A DNA stretch of 64,000 nt from the NCBI GenBank assembly GCA_027886185.1, contig WOAB01000689.1:3472001-3536000 (forward strand). The letters are read 5' to 3'. Both the position numbers and the translations under genes were made by a program. Source of the stretch: Rheum nobile. Lineage: Eukaryota > Streptophyta > Magnoliopsida > Caryophyllales > Polygonaceae. Of the stretch, positions 10,365-21,942 are shown piece by piece; the stretch's first letter is position 1; each line of letters opens with the position of its first letter. The notes below the pieces were generated by a model. The model saw only the letters and a program-made list of their open reading frames with translations. It was not told where the DNA came from and did not search any database.

Positions 10365-13300
10365 CAGAACGGAGAAGGACCTAGTCGATACGTTGAACCG
10401 GAAATGGAGAAACTCGATGAGATCGCACTAGATCCTTCAAAGCCAAGCCAAACGGTAAGGGTCGGGTCGGATCTGGACGACTCGACCAAACAACAACTTC
10501 TCGATTTTCTGAGGACCAATGCCGACTGTTTCGCATGGTCGCATGAGGATATGGTCGGAATATCTCCCAACGTTATTACTCATAAATTAAATGTGGATCC
10601 ATCTCATCCCCCTGTTAAGCAAAAACGCAGGAAGTTCGCTCCCGAGCGGAACAAAATAGTCGACGACGAGGTCAAAAGCTTATTGGAAACAGGAAAAATC
10701 AAAGAAGTCCACTATCCTGAATGGCTAGCCAACGTGGTCGTAGTCCAGAAGAAGAACGACAAATGGAGAGTCTGCATCGACTTCACAAACCTCAACAAGG
10801 CTTGCCCCAAAGACTCGTTTCCTCTACCCCATATCGACGCCATGGTCGACGCCACAGCGGGGCACGAAATGCTAACCTTCATGGACGCTTTCAGCGGCTA
10901 CAATCAGATCCTCATGGATCCTGACGACCAAGAAAAAACAGCATTCATCACCAGCCAAGGTATCTATTGTTACAAAGTAATGCCCTTTGGTCTGAAAAAT
11001 GCAGGGGCCACATATCAACGACTAGTCAACAAAATGTTCAAAGACCAAATCGGAGACACGATGGAAGTCTACATCGACGACATGTTGGTCAAATCCAAAA
11101 AGAAAGAAGATCACATAGACCACCTGCGCGACAACTTCGAGGTGTTCAAAAGGTAAAACATGAAACTGAACCTTACTAAATGCTCCTTTGGAGTGTCGTC
11201 AGGAAAGTTCTTAGGATACATGGTGACACAAAGAGGAGTAGAGGCCAGCCCAGAACAGATCAAGGCTCTCCTCAACCTCCGATCCCCCCAATGTGTCAAA
11301 GACGTACAGAAGCTCACAGGTCGGATAGCAGCTCTGAACAGATTCATCTCCAAATCATCCGACAAATGCAAACCCTTCCACGATGCGCTCAAGAAGAGCA
11401 AGTCCTTTCAATGGACGGAAGAACATGAAGCAGCATTCCAGAACCTCAAAGAGTACCTGGCCAGTCCCATGTTACTGACCAAACCTAAAGAAGACGAGCC
11501 CTTATTCCTTTATCTTGCAGTGTCAGAGTCGGCCGTAAGCGCTGTACTGGTCAGAGAGGAGGATGGCAAACAGTCGCCAATATTCTACGTCAGTCGGACA
11601 CTATTATTAGCCGAAGCGAGGTATTCGTCACTTGAAAAGCTCGTGCTATCATTGGTAATGGCTTCAAATAAACTCAAACCATATTTTGAATCCCATACTA
11701 TTACTGTTCGCACTAATCATCCCATGAGAGCGATCATGAGAAAACCCGAGTTCACAGGACGAATGACCAAATGGGCCATACACCTCAGTGGTTACGACAT
11801 CGAGTACGAGCCCAGGACAGCGATCAAGTCGCAAGCTTTAGCCGACTTTGTGGCTGATTTCAGTCCGACCCTAGAGCAAGAAGCTGCAAAAGAAGCAACT
11901 CAACTACTCGCGACAGACGAGACAGGTACATGGGAGCTCCACACAGATGGGGCATCGAACGCCAGAGGATCGGGGCTTGGGGTCGTGCTGAAATCACCAC
12001 AAGGGGACAAGATAGCTCAAGCCGTCAGATGTGAGTGGGATGCAACTAACAACGAAGTTGAATACGAAGCACTCATATTCGGACTCATCCTAGCCCGCGA
12101 CCTAGGGGTCCGGGAGATCGAAGTCGTTTGCGATTCCTTGCTGGTCGTGAACCAAATACAGGGGTCGTACATTGCCAAAGATACCAGAATGATAGCCTAC
12201 CTGGAGGTAGCCAAGAAGCTAATCGGACAATTCCAGACATTCAACATCTGACAGGTACCCAGGGACCTTAACTCCCAAGCTGACGCACTCGCCAATTTAG
12301 GATCCGTCCTAGACCCGAAAGAATTTCCACATATACCATTGGCCCACATCATGACGCCAGCCGTCCCAAGGACATCCGTCGAGTTAACAACATCACTTGA
12401 AGAACTCATCGCCATGCAAATAGGCGACCGACCCGAAGAGAACATCATCAACGCCGATGACGACTGGATGCTACCTTACATCAGGTGGTTAAAAGACGGC
12501 ATTCTACCCGACGACAAGACAGAAGCAAAAAGGCTCAAGGTACAAGCACTCTGTTACGATATCATTGATAACATTTTGTACAAAAGATCTGTTACATGGC
12601 TACTCCTACGATGCCTTAAGACTCCAGAAGTCATACGTATCTTGCAATCGTTACACGAAGGAGAGTATGGCAACCACACTGGCGGGCGAAGCCTCTCAGG
12701 AAAGGCCCTACGAAACGGGTACTATTGGCCAACAATGAACAAAGACGCCATGGAATACACCAAGAAGTGTGATGCCTGTCAGCGACACGCACCCGTCCAT
12801 CGTCAGCCTTCAGAGCTCCTCCATCCGACCCTGGCTCCATGGCCCTTTATGAGATGAGGAATGGACATTGTTGGAAAGCTTCCTCCCGCGTCGGGTCAAA
12901 GAGTTTTCTTCCTTGCCATGACGGACTACTTCTCTAAATGGATCGAAGCCGAAGCCTACAGAGATGTAAAAGATCAATACATCATTTCATTCATAAATCG
13001 CAATATCTTGTGCAGATTTGGCGTCCCATCAGAAATAGTGTATGACAACGGTTCCCAATTCATCAGTCATAAGACTTGAGCCTTCTGCGACCAATGGAAC
13101 ATCAAATTAGTCACATCCACACCCCGGTATCCGCAATCCAACGGACAAGCCGAATCCAGCAACAAGATCATTATCAACAACCTCAAAAGACGCCTCACAC
13201 GGGCTAAAGGCAAATGGGCAGACGAACTCCCACTTATTCTCTGGTCTGACAGGACTACTCCAAAGAATGCGACCGGGCAATCGTCTTTCTCTCTCGTCTA

Positions 13301-13700
13301 CGGGAGTGAGGCAGTCATCCCGGCTGAGTTACTGGTTCCGACCGCTCGCTATAACCTTCAGACAAGTGAACAGAACGACATCGAGCTAACACACAATCTC
13401 GACACAGCGGACGAGATCAGAGAGAAAGCCCAAGTCATGATGGTTAAGTTCCAACAACAAGTCGCAAGGAGCTATAACAAGAACGTCTGAATCAAGGCAT
13501 TCAAGGTCGGAGACTGGGTCCTAAGGAAGACATTCCAGAACACCAAGAACCCATCCGACGGGAAGCTAGCACCACAATGGGAAGGACCTTACTTGATCAC
13601 CGAAGTGGTCGGACAAGGAGCGTATCAGTTAGAAGATAAAGATGGACAACCAATCCCGAGGAGTTGGAACGCAGCACATCTCAAGCTATACCATTTCTGA
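10359..13700 (+). pseudogene. Element A pol: RT, two RNase H domains, integrase
   Basis: One frame from the UAG to TGA 13698-13700, broken only by substitution stops: TAA 11154 and TGA 12249, 12855, 13077, 13488. RT has FMDAFSGYNQI and YIDD (11070-11081). Next comes a Ty3-type RNase H (about 11500-11880) whose catalytic carboxylates look lost (YLAVSES, TNHPM). A second RNase H follows with HTDGASN (Asp 11946), EYEAL, CDSLLVVNQ and, after the 12249 stop, QADALANLG. Integrase has an HHCC-type finger (HEGEYGNHTGG ... CDACQ) and a D,D,E core (MDIVGK, DNGSQF, QAESSN), ending WNAAHLKLYHF. Dual RNase H is the hallmark of the plant Tat lineage. No chromodomain is seen. Confidence 0.92.
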
Positions 13701-13737
13701 ACCGATAAGGTAAAAACATCACGCAAAACTCTATACA

Positions 13738-13828
13738 TCGCATATACATTGCTACCTATCGCATGCTATCATATATACATTGCCATCTGTCGCATATATA
13801 CCGCATGCCATCGCATATACATCGCTAC
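13738..13828 (+). repeat. Short tandem repeat in element A tail
   Basis: Degenerate units around TCGCATATACATYGCYA follow the integrase stop. The surrounding 13701-14342 holds no coding sequence. Tandem repeats in this position are reported for Retand-type Tat elements. Confidence 0.55.
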
Positions 13829-14342
13829 TTTCTTTTACATGTTATCATCTGACACTAAGCGAGGATTTGCTCCTTACAAAAACACAAATGCAGAACAACA
13901 TTTACAATGGACCCAGTCGTCCGCAAATGGATCCTGTCATCCGCATATAGCGCTTACATTTACACAATCGATCGGATTACGGGGAGATGACAACACAGGC
14001 ACGTCGGCACACCGCCTGCCTTATACAAAACATAAGGTACAACACCTTATTACATTCACACAATTAAACATAAGGAACAAACACCTTATTATATATTGCT
14101 TACCTCCCCGGCATAATGTCATGACTAACACATACACAAACACATCGCATGCCTGCTCTACATACATACATACGGTGAAACCGCACTCGACGGAGCACAC
14201 GGGTGAAACCAACATACACGACATACTAAACGTCGTCGACAACTTCCTCGAAAGTTCGACGAACATGTACAAAACAAACTAGCATGCAATTCTACATGTA
14301 AAAACGCATTTGCAGCAAAATAAAAAGCATTTTTATAAATAC

Positions 14343-14502
14343 GCGACCCGTGATGGCGGACGGGTCGCCAAACCACATTGTCTGCCTACACATCTGTAGG
14401 ACTTCATCAAACAGAAATATTTTGCGACCCGTGATGGTGGACGGGTCGCCAAAACATACATTATCCAAAGGCACCAAATGTCTAAACCCACACACAAGTG
14501 GG
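14343..14502. other. Four-hairpin array between convergent genes, element A
   Basis: Four inverted repeats in 160 bp: GCGACCCG/CGGGTCGC (14343-14368, 10-nt loop), CCTACA/TGTAGG (14385-14400, 4-nt loop), a second GCGACCCG/CGGGTCGC (14424-14449) and CCCAC/GTGGG (14487-14502). They lie after the integrase stop and just after the stop of the antisense gene, so they would be in the 3' tails of both transcripts. Related hairpins with compensating changes occur in B, C and G. Confidence 0.7.
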
Positions 14503-14512
14503 ACAAACAAAG

Positions 14513-16428
14513 TCAAGCATCGGGAACAACAATGTTACCTTCGACAGAGGCTGGCCCCAATGGGGCTATCTCGTCGGTCGGCTTAGCATCGCCAGAATGA
14601 GCTTCGTCCTCATCGGTACCTTCATCCATAGCCTCTTCTCCGACGCCGGCTAAGCAGAACAGCTCCTGACCAGGATCGCCCTTTGGAAACATGGAGTCCA
14701 AAGTCTCCTTCTCCGCCTTCAGGTCCCAAAGCTCATGCTTGCCCTCGTTGAATTCTTCAATCATCTCAATGCGCGATTTCACCGCGTAGAAGGCCCCAAC
14801 GTCGCCAGCGATCTGACCATCGGTAATCCGAGCCCGCTTCACTTCCTCCTCAACGCTTGCCCGACACTCTTCAAACTCCCTCTGACATGCGACCAACTCC
14901 CCTTGACAGCTCTTCAACTCCCTGGTGAGGCGATGCTCGATTTCACGGCAGCGACTCTCCGCTCCCTCTGATTTAGTCTTCAAGGACGCGAGGTCGGACT
15001 CTGACTTAGCAGCCCGCTCCTCGGCCTTGGCGACCATCGCCTTGACGCCAGAGTATGCCCCCAAAAGATACTGAAAAGACTGCAAACTCACATGACGACA
15101 CAACAGACGATCAGAAAACGCGGTCGAACGAAAGAAAAAGAAAAAGGACACAAACAAAAAGACGATTCACCTTCCACGTGGAGCACCCCGCTTCACCAAT
15201 GCAATCAAGGGGAGAGACGTCGTCGACCTCCGACTTCAAAGTCGGATCTTGAGCATGAAAAAGGTCAGCAATCGACCGCCCAACGGCACCGATCTTGACA
15301 ATCCCCTCAGTAGTCACGGCCTTCTTCTTCTTGAAGACCTCCTCCGCCTTAACATCTTTGGAGCAAGCACTTGCTTTCCTCTTCGAGCCGGCCTTGGCTG
15401 GCGCTGTCAGGTCCTCCAGAAGCGGCTTGCTCGACGCAGCCTTGGCCGCCGCCTTCCTCTGCTCGATCAAGCTTTTTCCAGAAGCGACTCTGAGACGAGT
15501 GCTCGCTCGACCACCGGGAGAACCTGACATGACAAACAGAGCCCTAAAACACACGACAAAAAACTGTCACAAGAGGCTCATAGAGTCGGATTTCTACCTT
15601 TCACACGAGATGACGACACGTTCGACATATCCTCTTGAGAAACAAGGGTCGTCGATAAGAGGTTGACGTTTACAAACTTCCTCTCAGCCACTGGAACCCC
15701 AAGGACGATCTTGGACAAGCCCTCTGATCGGCTGTTGACTTCCAAATCTTCCGGTTCAGGAACTACAAAAAAGAAAAGTTAAAAACAGAGTGTTAAAACA
15801 CATAAACGCGTGGGAGAGAAGACAAACACATACTGTCGATTCGCCACTCCGTCAACAGAAACGGACATCCCCCTTCCTTCTACAGAGAAGAACGTTTGAC
15901 AAAAAAGAATTTCGACCCCCATCCACGGTCGTTCACATCAGGAGTCAGCACCAAGGGCTTCCGACCACGTCGGATACGCAGTTGTACACGGGAAGAACTC
16001 TTCGACCCGATGAAGTAATTATACCACAAAGCATCAAAATCAAAACCAGCTCCAGTTTGGACGTTCACGAGGTCTAAAACCCTAAGGACTCTCCACGCCT
16101 GAGGCATTACTTGACACGGCACTAACGCCAAAGTGGCCAGAAAATCTCTGACAAGAGAAGAAAAAGGAAATGTGTGCCCTATTTTAAACGGGTACACATA
16201 GAAGCAAATCCACCCTTCGTAACGCGCATCGGCCCTCTCGTCTGGATGAGGCAGCCTAGCGATTGTCTCCGGAGGAAAGCCCCCGACTTGGAGGACTTGA
16301 TCCAGTTCCGCCTCTGACAAAGTGCTAACCAGCGCATCCGACTCCGTCAAGATAAAATGGGGAGGAACTTCACCTTCTCTAGCGTCGGAAAGAGTCTTCG
16401 ACGACTCAGAAGCCTCAAGAGAAACCAT
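14513..16428 (-). pseudogene. Antisense four-exon gene of element A (Transposase_28-like)
   Basis: Exons on the minus strand are 16428-15834, 15762-15598, 15523-15171 and 15079-14513, with GT-AG introns of 71, 74 and 91 nt (donors GTATGT, GTAGAA, GTGAAT; acceptors TTTGTAG, TGTCAG, TTTGCAG). Phases 1, 1, 0 join cleanly to 560 codons. Exon 1 has HPDERADARYEGWICFYVYP and VPCQVMPQAWRVLRVLDLV, resembling the Pfam 'putative gypsy type transposon' family PF04195. Exon 3 is basic and Lys/Ala-rich; exon 4 forms a long coiled coil (KAEERAAKSESDLASLKTK) with an acidic end. One premature TAG at 15882-15880 (GAG in element G) breaks this copy. Exon lengths 165 and 567 are identical in element G. Function unknown. 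Confidence 0.75.
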
Positions 16429-16566
16429 TTCGAGAACAGAGAGGGAGGGGAATCGGAGAGCTATGGCTAGGAAAAATCAGAAAGCTATGACGAGAGAGAC
16501 CAAGAAACTTACCAGAAGAAACTTGCAAAGGAAGGAGATGAAGACTAATCGTTTCTTCTGCTCAGA

Positions 16567-16574
16567 ATTTATGG
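16567..16574 (-). promoter_or_regulatory. TATA-like box of the antisense gene, element A
   Basis: CCATAAAT on the minus strand, about 140 bp upstream of the antisense ATG. Equivalent boxes are at 25402-25409 (CCATAAGT), 49161-49168 and, on the plus strand, 55298-55305. Candidate core promoter by conservation only. Confidence 0.45.
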
Positions 16575-16726
16575 AAAGATATCATGACCTGCAGAGACAT
16601 CGCGTCATGCCCTAATCGCAAGCCACGTCGACCTGTGCAACCACGCTAGAAAGGACGGTGGAGATCGTGTCCAGAGAAGTTGCCACGGATTTCGGTCTAC
16701 TTGCCTAAACCGTAAGCCCATAACAA

Positions 16727-17412
16727 TTTGGGGCTATTGTTGGGCCTGGATTCTCCAGAGAAGACGGATCAAGTGGATCGAGCTCAAGCCCACTGCAGAT
16801 CGGAAGAACAGAGGAAAAGCTCGGAGGAGCCGACGAGACTTCTCTGGTCGAGTATCATCCGACAAAATCGCAAGGATCTCGCCACGCATTTAATGCCCGG
16901 ATCGCGCAACGGCTGCAAACATTCAAACCACCATAAATCACGGAGGTTTAATGGTGTAATCTTCGCCATCACTCCGAGCATTGAAGACGGAATATACGGC
17001 CAAGAAGCATAACGGCAACAAGGATTGAAGACTTACCATATGGGGACGACGAATGAGATAAGGAGCAACACGCACGATTACGCAAAGGGACATAAGCATT
17101 CTTACTCAGAAAACACACCAGAATAGCACTCTCGCTCTCGACCTAGCTCACTGACGGTTGCTTACGCCAGATCCCTGCCGGTCGCCACTCATAAGTCGCC
17201 GGTCGAGTCCCACTCGATCTCTGGTTTTATTACAATAAGTTGTATCACGATTCAGTCTGATTCACACGACATCTAATAAGATTATCACGCTATTATATAT
17301 TTATTCTGTGTTTATCTATTTTTGGCTTGGTTTGGATTGTTTTCTATCACCCGATCGACTAGTTACCCCGTCTAAGGCGATTTAGGTCGTTCGATCTTTT
17401 CGCCCCAAAACA
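16727..17412 (+). repeat. Polypurine tract and 3' LTR of element A
   Basis: The tract TTTGGGGCTAT (16727-16737) directly precedes the 3' LTR (16738-17412), followed by target copy ATGAC (17413-17417). Confidence 0.93.
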
Positions 17413-17417
17413 ATGAC

Positions 17418-18455
17418 TACGATGGGTTTCCGGGCTCGAAACAGGGACATATCTGAATTCGCAGATTCCTTCGGATCGACCCATAAAGAAACCCTAAGTT
17501 AGATTCGACAATAACGAGTACGAATCTAAAGAATAACGAAAGAAATCGAAAGGAACGAAGCCCGATCGAAAGCCACAGAATCCAAGGCCGAAACAGACCA
17601 AGGGTCTCTGGGCGGCGGTCGCCGCCTGCCTTATGGCGGGCGCCGCTTGTTCGTGGCGGCGGTCGCCGCCTGCCTTACGACGGGCGCCGCTACGAACTGC
17701 ACAGAAAATGCGAGAAGAGAATTCTCACCGGCGACGATCAATTTGCTTCTCCTTTGGTTTGCTTTGGATTCTAAGCTTCTAAGGGCTTCCAAAGCTTCAC
17801 TTTGCAACCACCAAATAACACCAACGAAGCTCAGACGAGAGCTTGAAAACAATTCCGACGACAAGCTTGAAACTCCGACGAGACGATTTGGGAGAGATTG
17901 AGATCGGTTTTGTGCTTCAATTCATCTCCCAATCTCCTCCTTAAATAGCCAGCACCAGGGGAGACAACAAGGGCACGTGGATGGCCAAGATCGGAGGTCT
18001 CTCAATCACCGGCAACGTAGAGGCTAGGCCTCTGACAACCTGCAACATTGGCGGCGGTCGCCGCTGTCGATATGGGGTCGCCGCCCATTTTGTGCCTGGC
18101 AGCGGTCGCTGCTTTCCGGCGGCGGTCGCCACTTTTCGACCCACTTGGCAAGTTGAAGAAGATGACGTCCATCAGTTGGCGGCGGTCGCCGCTTGCCTTA
18201 CGGCGGTCGCCGCCAAAGCCATTCTTCGTCCGTTTTAACTTGGAACAACATGACCTTAGCCCGGGATAAAAAATAATCGTACACGAACGAGTATTAAGTC
18301 TCAAAATACGTCGAATGTATATTATTTCACTGAGAAAATTTATTACAGAGATCAAACATATTACCCAATGTCTGAACTTCTCTGAAATAAATTCGACGTG
18401 CAATACGGGAGTTGGAAAAATTCCAAAATATCCTTATAAAATGAGGGATATTACA
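17418..18455 (-). repeat. Solo family-E LTR, right part
   Basis: Continues the LTR that starts at 5999 and ends GGGATATTACA, then TATAA. On the minus strand a TATA-like TATTTAAG lies near 17945. Two GC-rich cassettes (17608-17705; 18046-18230) use the word GGCGGTCGCCGCC. Apparent reading frames entering B pol from here (around 18315) are LTR-derived. Confidence 0.88.
17608..18230. repeat. GC-rich cassettes in solo family-E LTR
   Basis: Two clusters (17608-17705 and 18046-18230) of GGCGGCGGTCGCCGCC-like palindromic words. The family-E LTRs at 30408-30545, 36018-36185 and 36546-36600 have a different word set (CCGCGGTCGCGGT) at comparable places. Confidence 0.65.
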
Positions 18456-18460
18456 TATAA

Positions 18461-21292
18461 CCTGAAATTAAATCCGACTAAATGTTCTTTTAGAGTGTCT
18501 TCAGGAAAATTTTTGGGATACATGGTCACTCAAAGAGGGATCGAAGCCAGTCCCGACCAAGTCAAGGCCATCGTCAACCTCAGATCTCCTCGATGCGTCA
18601 AGGACGTCCAAAAACTAACAGGACGGATAGCGGCACTAAACAGATTCATATCCAAGTCGTTGGATAAATGTAAGCTCTTCTACGAAGCTTTGAAAAAGAA
18701 CAAATCATTCCACTGGACAACTGCACATGAACAAGCATTCCAAAACCTAAAAACATATATGGCAAGTCCACTCCTATTGGCCAAGCCAAAAGACGACGAG
18801 CCGTTACCACTATATCTGGCCGTATCAGAATCAGTCGTCAGCGCAGTTCTAACAAGGGAAGAATATGGTAAGCAGTCACCGGTCTACTATGTAATTCGTT
18901 CCTTACTTCCCGCCGAAACCAGGTACATATCGCTTGAAAAATTGGTCTTGGCATTGGTCATGGCCTCAAATAAGTTACGACCCTATTTCGAATCACATGC
19001 TATTGTTGTAAGAACTAACCATCCCATGAAGGTTGTCATGAGGAAACCATAATTTATAGGATGGATGGCCAAATGGGCCATACACCTCAGCGGATTCGAC
19101 ATCGAGTACGAGTCGAGGACGACGATCAAATCTCAAGCTTTAGCCGACTTTGTGGTTGATTTCAGCCCGACACTAGAACAAGAAGTCACGAAAGAGGTGG
19201 AACAGCTAAAAGTCGAAGAAGACAAGGGCACATGGCAACTCCATACGGACGGAGCGTCAAACGTAAGAGGTGTAGTACTAAAATCACCACAAGGGGACCA
19301 TATAGCCCAAGCTGTGAGATGTGAATGGGACGCGACCAAAAATGAAGCAGAATATGAAGCCCTCGTATTTGGATTAACACTCGCACACGATCTCGCAATT
19401 CTGAACATAGAGATGACATACGACTCTCTTTTAATCGTCAACCAAGTGCAAGGTTCGTACGCTGCCAAAGAAGACATAATGATGGCATATCTAGACATCG
19501 TCAAAAAATTGGCGAGCAAATTTCAAAGCTTCACCATCCGACAAGTCCCGCGCGACCTCAACACACAAGCTGACGCCCTAGCAAACCTTGGCTCCACCTT
19601 GCATCCTAACGACTTCCGCAACATTCCACTAGCATATATTACCACACCAGCCGTCCCTAAAGCCTTCAAAACACATAATCCAGACGACATTCAGACAACG
19701 GATGAGCTACCCCTAGAAGAATTCGTCTCAGTAGAGGTAGGCGACCATACAAAAGAAGACTTGGTTACGTGTGAACCCATAATTGGCGAGCAAATTTCAA
19801 AGCTTCACCATCCGACAAGTCCCGCGCGACCTCAACACACAAGCTGACGCCCTAGCAAACCTTGGCTCCACCTTGCATCCTAACGACTTCCACAACATTC
19901 CACTAGCATATATTACCACACCAGCCGTCCCCAAAGCCTTCAAAACACCTAATCCAGACGACATTCAGACAACGGATGAGCTACCCCTAGAAGAATTCGT
20001 CTCAGTAGAGGTAGGCGACCATACAAAAGAAGACTTGGTGGGCGACCAAGACGATTGGACCACCCCTTACATCAAGTGGCTCAGAGATGGAACTCTCCCA
20101 GCAGACAAGGCAGAAGCTAAAAGAATCAAGGTACAAGCTATAACCTTTGATTTATAAGATAACGTATTGTTCAAACGATCTATGACAAGCCTATACCTAT
20201 GTTGCCTTGAAACAACTGAGGTACGACGCGTCTTACAATCCTTACATGACGGAGAATATGGGAACCACACTGGAGGACGCAACCTATCCGACAAAGCTCT
20301 CAGGACAGGTTACTACTGGCCCCACAAGGAACAAAGACACGACCGATTACGTCAGAAAATGCGACGCCTGCCAATGACACGCACCTATCACGCACCAGCC
20401 ATCAGAGATGCTCCATCCGACTCTAGCTCCCTGGCCCTTCATGCGATGGGGAATGGACATCGTCGGAAAATTGCCACCAGCGTCAGGGCAATGCGTCTTC
20501 TTTCTGGCCATGACTGACTATTTTTCTAAATGGATAGAGGCCGAGGCATATCGAGAGGTAAAAGAAAAACACGTCATCTCATTCATAAAACGTAATATTC
20601 TATACAGATTTGGCGTCCCTTCAGAAATCGTATGCGACAATGGCTCCCAATTCATTAGTAGCAAGACAAGATCCTTCTGTAAACAGTGGAACATCACATT
20701 AGTCACATCCATACCAAGATACCCACAATCCAATGGTCAAGCAGAGTCCAGCAAAAAAATCATCATCAACAATCTCAAAAAATGCCTCACAGGGGCAAAA
20801 GGCAAATGGGCCAACGAACTCACTTTAATACTATGGTCCGACAGGACGCCGCCAAAAAATGCAATAGGACAAAGCCCTTTTTTGCTAGTCTATGGAAGCG
20901 AAGCAGTCATCCCTACTGAGCTACTCGTCCCAACTGCTAGATACGGGCTCCAGACGCCAGAACAAAACGATGTCGAGATGGCTCACAACCTCAACACCAT
21001 CAATAAAACCAGAGAGAAAGCTAGGATCCGAATGGTCCAGTACCAACAACAAGTCGCCCGGAGCTACAACAAAAATGTCCGAGTTAAAGTCTACAAGTTA
21101 GGAGACTGGGTCCTAAGGAAAGCATTCCAAAACACCAGAGATCCAACCGATGGAAAGCTAGCACCCCAATGGGAAGGTCCTTACCTCATCAAAGGAGTCG
21201 TCGGACAAGGAGCATATCGACTAGAAACAAAGGATGGACAACCAATCCCCAGAAGTTGGAACGCGACCCACTTAAAGTTGTACCATTTCTGA
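18461..21292 (+). pseudogene. Element B pol: RNase H domains and integrase
   Basis: Resumes pol after the solo LTR (LKLNPTKCSF, FLGYMVTQRGIEASPDQVK), then the degenerate Ty3-type RNase H (LYLAVSESVVSAVL, TNHPMK), the second RNase H (LHTDGASNVRG, EYEALVFGL, YDSLLIVNQ) and integrase (FFLAMTDYFSKWIEAEA, CDNGSQF, GQAESSKK) to TGA 21290-21292 after LKLYHF. Broken by TAA near 19050, a 258-bp duplication at 19508-20039, TAA at about 20156 and a frameshift in the zinc finger. The second RNase H lacks four residues after NVRG relative to element C. Confidence 0.88.
19508..20039 (+). repeat. 258-bp tandem duplication with 16-bp filler in B pol
   Basis: 19508-19765 and 19782-20039 are almost identical (about three differences by eye), separated by TACGTGTGAACCCATA. 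The copy duplicates the end of the second RNase H and the linker to integrase. Elements A, C and G have one copy. Confidence 0.9.
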
Positions 21293-21942
21293 ACTCTTTC
21301 CCTTTTTTGCGTTTCTTACATCTATTCAATTATACTCGCTTGGATTCCGATCACTGACTTAAGCATCGGAGGCCCGTTGGGTCACCCCCCAACGGTCGCC
21401 CCAAGACCTTTCTGTTGTGTACTCTTAATGAAATCTAAATAGGAATGAGAGGCCTCAAAGACAAACTTGACATTCAAGAGGATATCCTTACTACACATAA
21501 AACAACGCTTATAACATACAAAATCGATCGATACACAGGGAATAGAGGAACAAAACGAAATGCTCCATTTTACAAAGGCTTGTCATATCCCAGGTACTCG
21601 TCCTTATCATACAAACTACTCTTCCCTGGACAAACGAAAAGCATGCTATACTAACACTTACAACTACAGGTCGTTACGACCACACACCTCGCGTCTCGGC
21701 CAAGGCGCGAAACAACAAAATCCACCTGCAAAAGCAAAACACGTAAGACAAATGCAAGACAAACACAAGGTATGTCGCAAACAACCAAAACGTTTACAAA
21801 ATACGCGACCCGCGATGGAAGACAGGTCGCCAAAACATTGTCCATCCCATCTCCACGATGGGACACAACATACTACCTAAAACACTTAGAATAAAACATT
21901 CACAAACACCAGAAGAAAACAATGTCGTTTGTTAAGACAAGA
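21293..21942. other. Element B tail with hairpins
   Basis: Non-coding stretch between the integrase stop and the antisense stop. It contains GCGACCCG/CAGGTCGC (21805-21830, one stem mismatch) and CCCATC/GATGGG (21846-21862, 5-nt loop). Nothing else was recognised. Confidence 0.6.

Larger units (their letters stand above)
7390..17412 (+). mobile_element. Complete Tat-lineage Ty3/gypsy element A
   Basis: Two 675-bp LTRs, target duplication ATGAC at 7385-7389 and 17413-17417, primer site, gag-protease, pol, a tail with hairpins, an antisense spliced gene and a polypurine tract. By eye about 15 differences separate the LTRs (roughly 2%), mostly transitions, indicating a fairly young insertion. 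It lies inside a solo LTR, itself inside element B. It is the best-preserved Tat copy of the window but carries an 11-bp deletion and several stops, so it could move only with help from another copy. Confidence 0.95.

Noticed and set aside
14735..15666. Plus-strand frames at the 3' end of element A
   Set aside because: Shadows of the spliced antisense gene, which has conserved exon lengths and splice sites.
17608..18230. CpG island promoter of a host gene
   Set aside because: Lies inside a solo LTR with matching words in other LTR copies; no host coding sequence nearby.
18315..18460. N-terminal extension of the frame entering B RNase H
   Set aside because: LTR sequence up to 18455; real pol sequence starts after the TATAA duplication.
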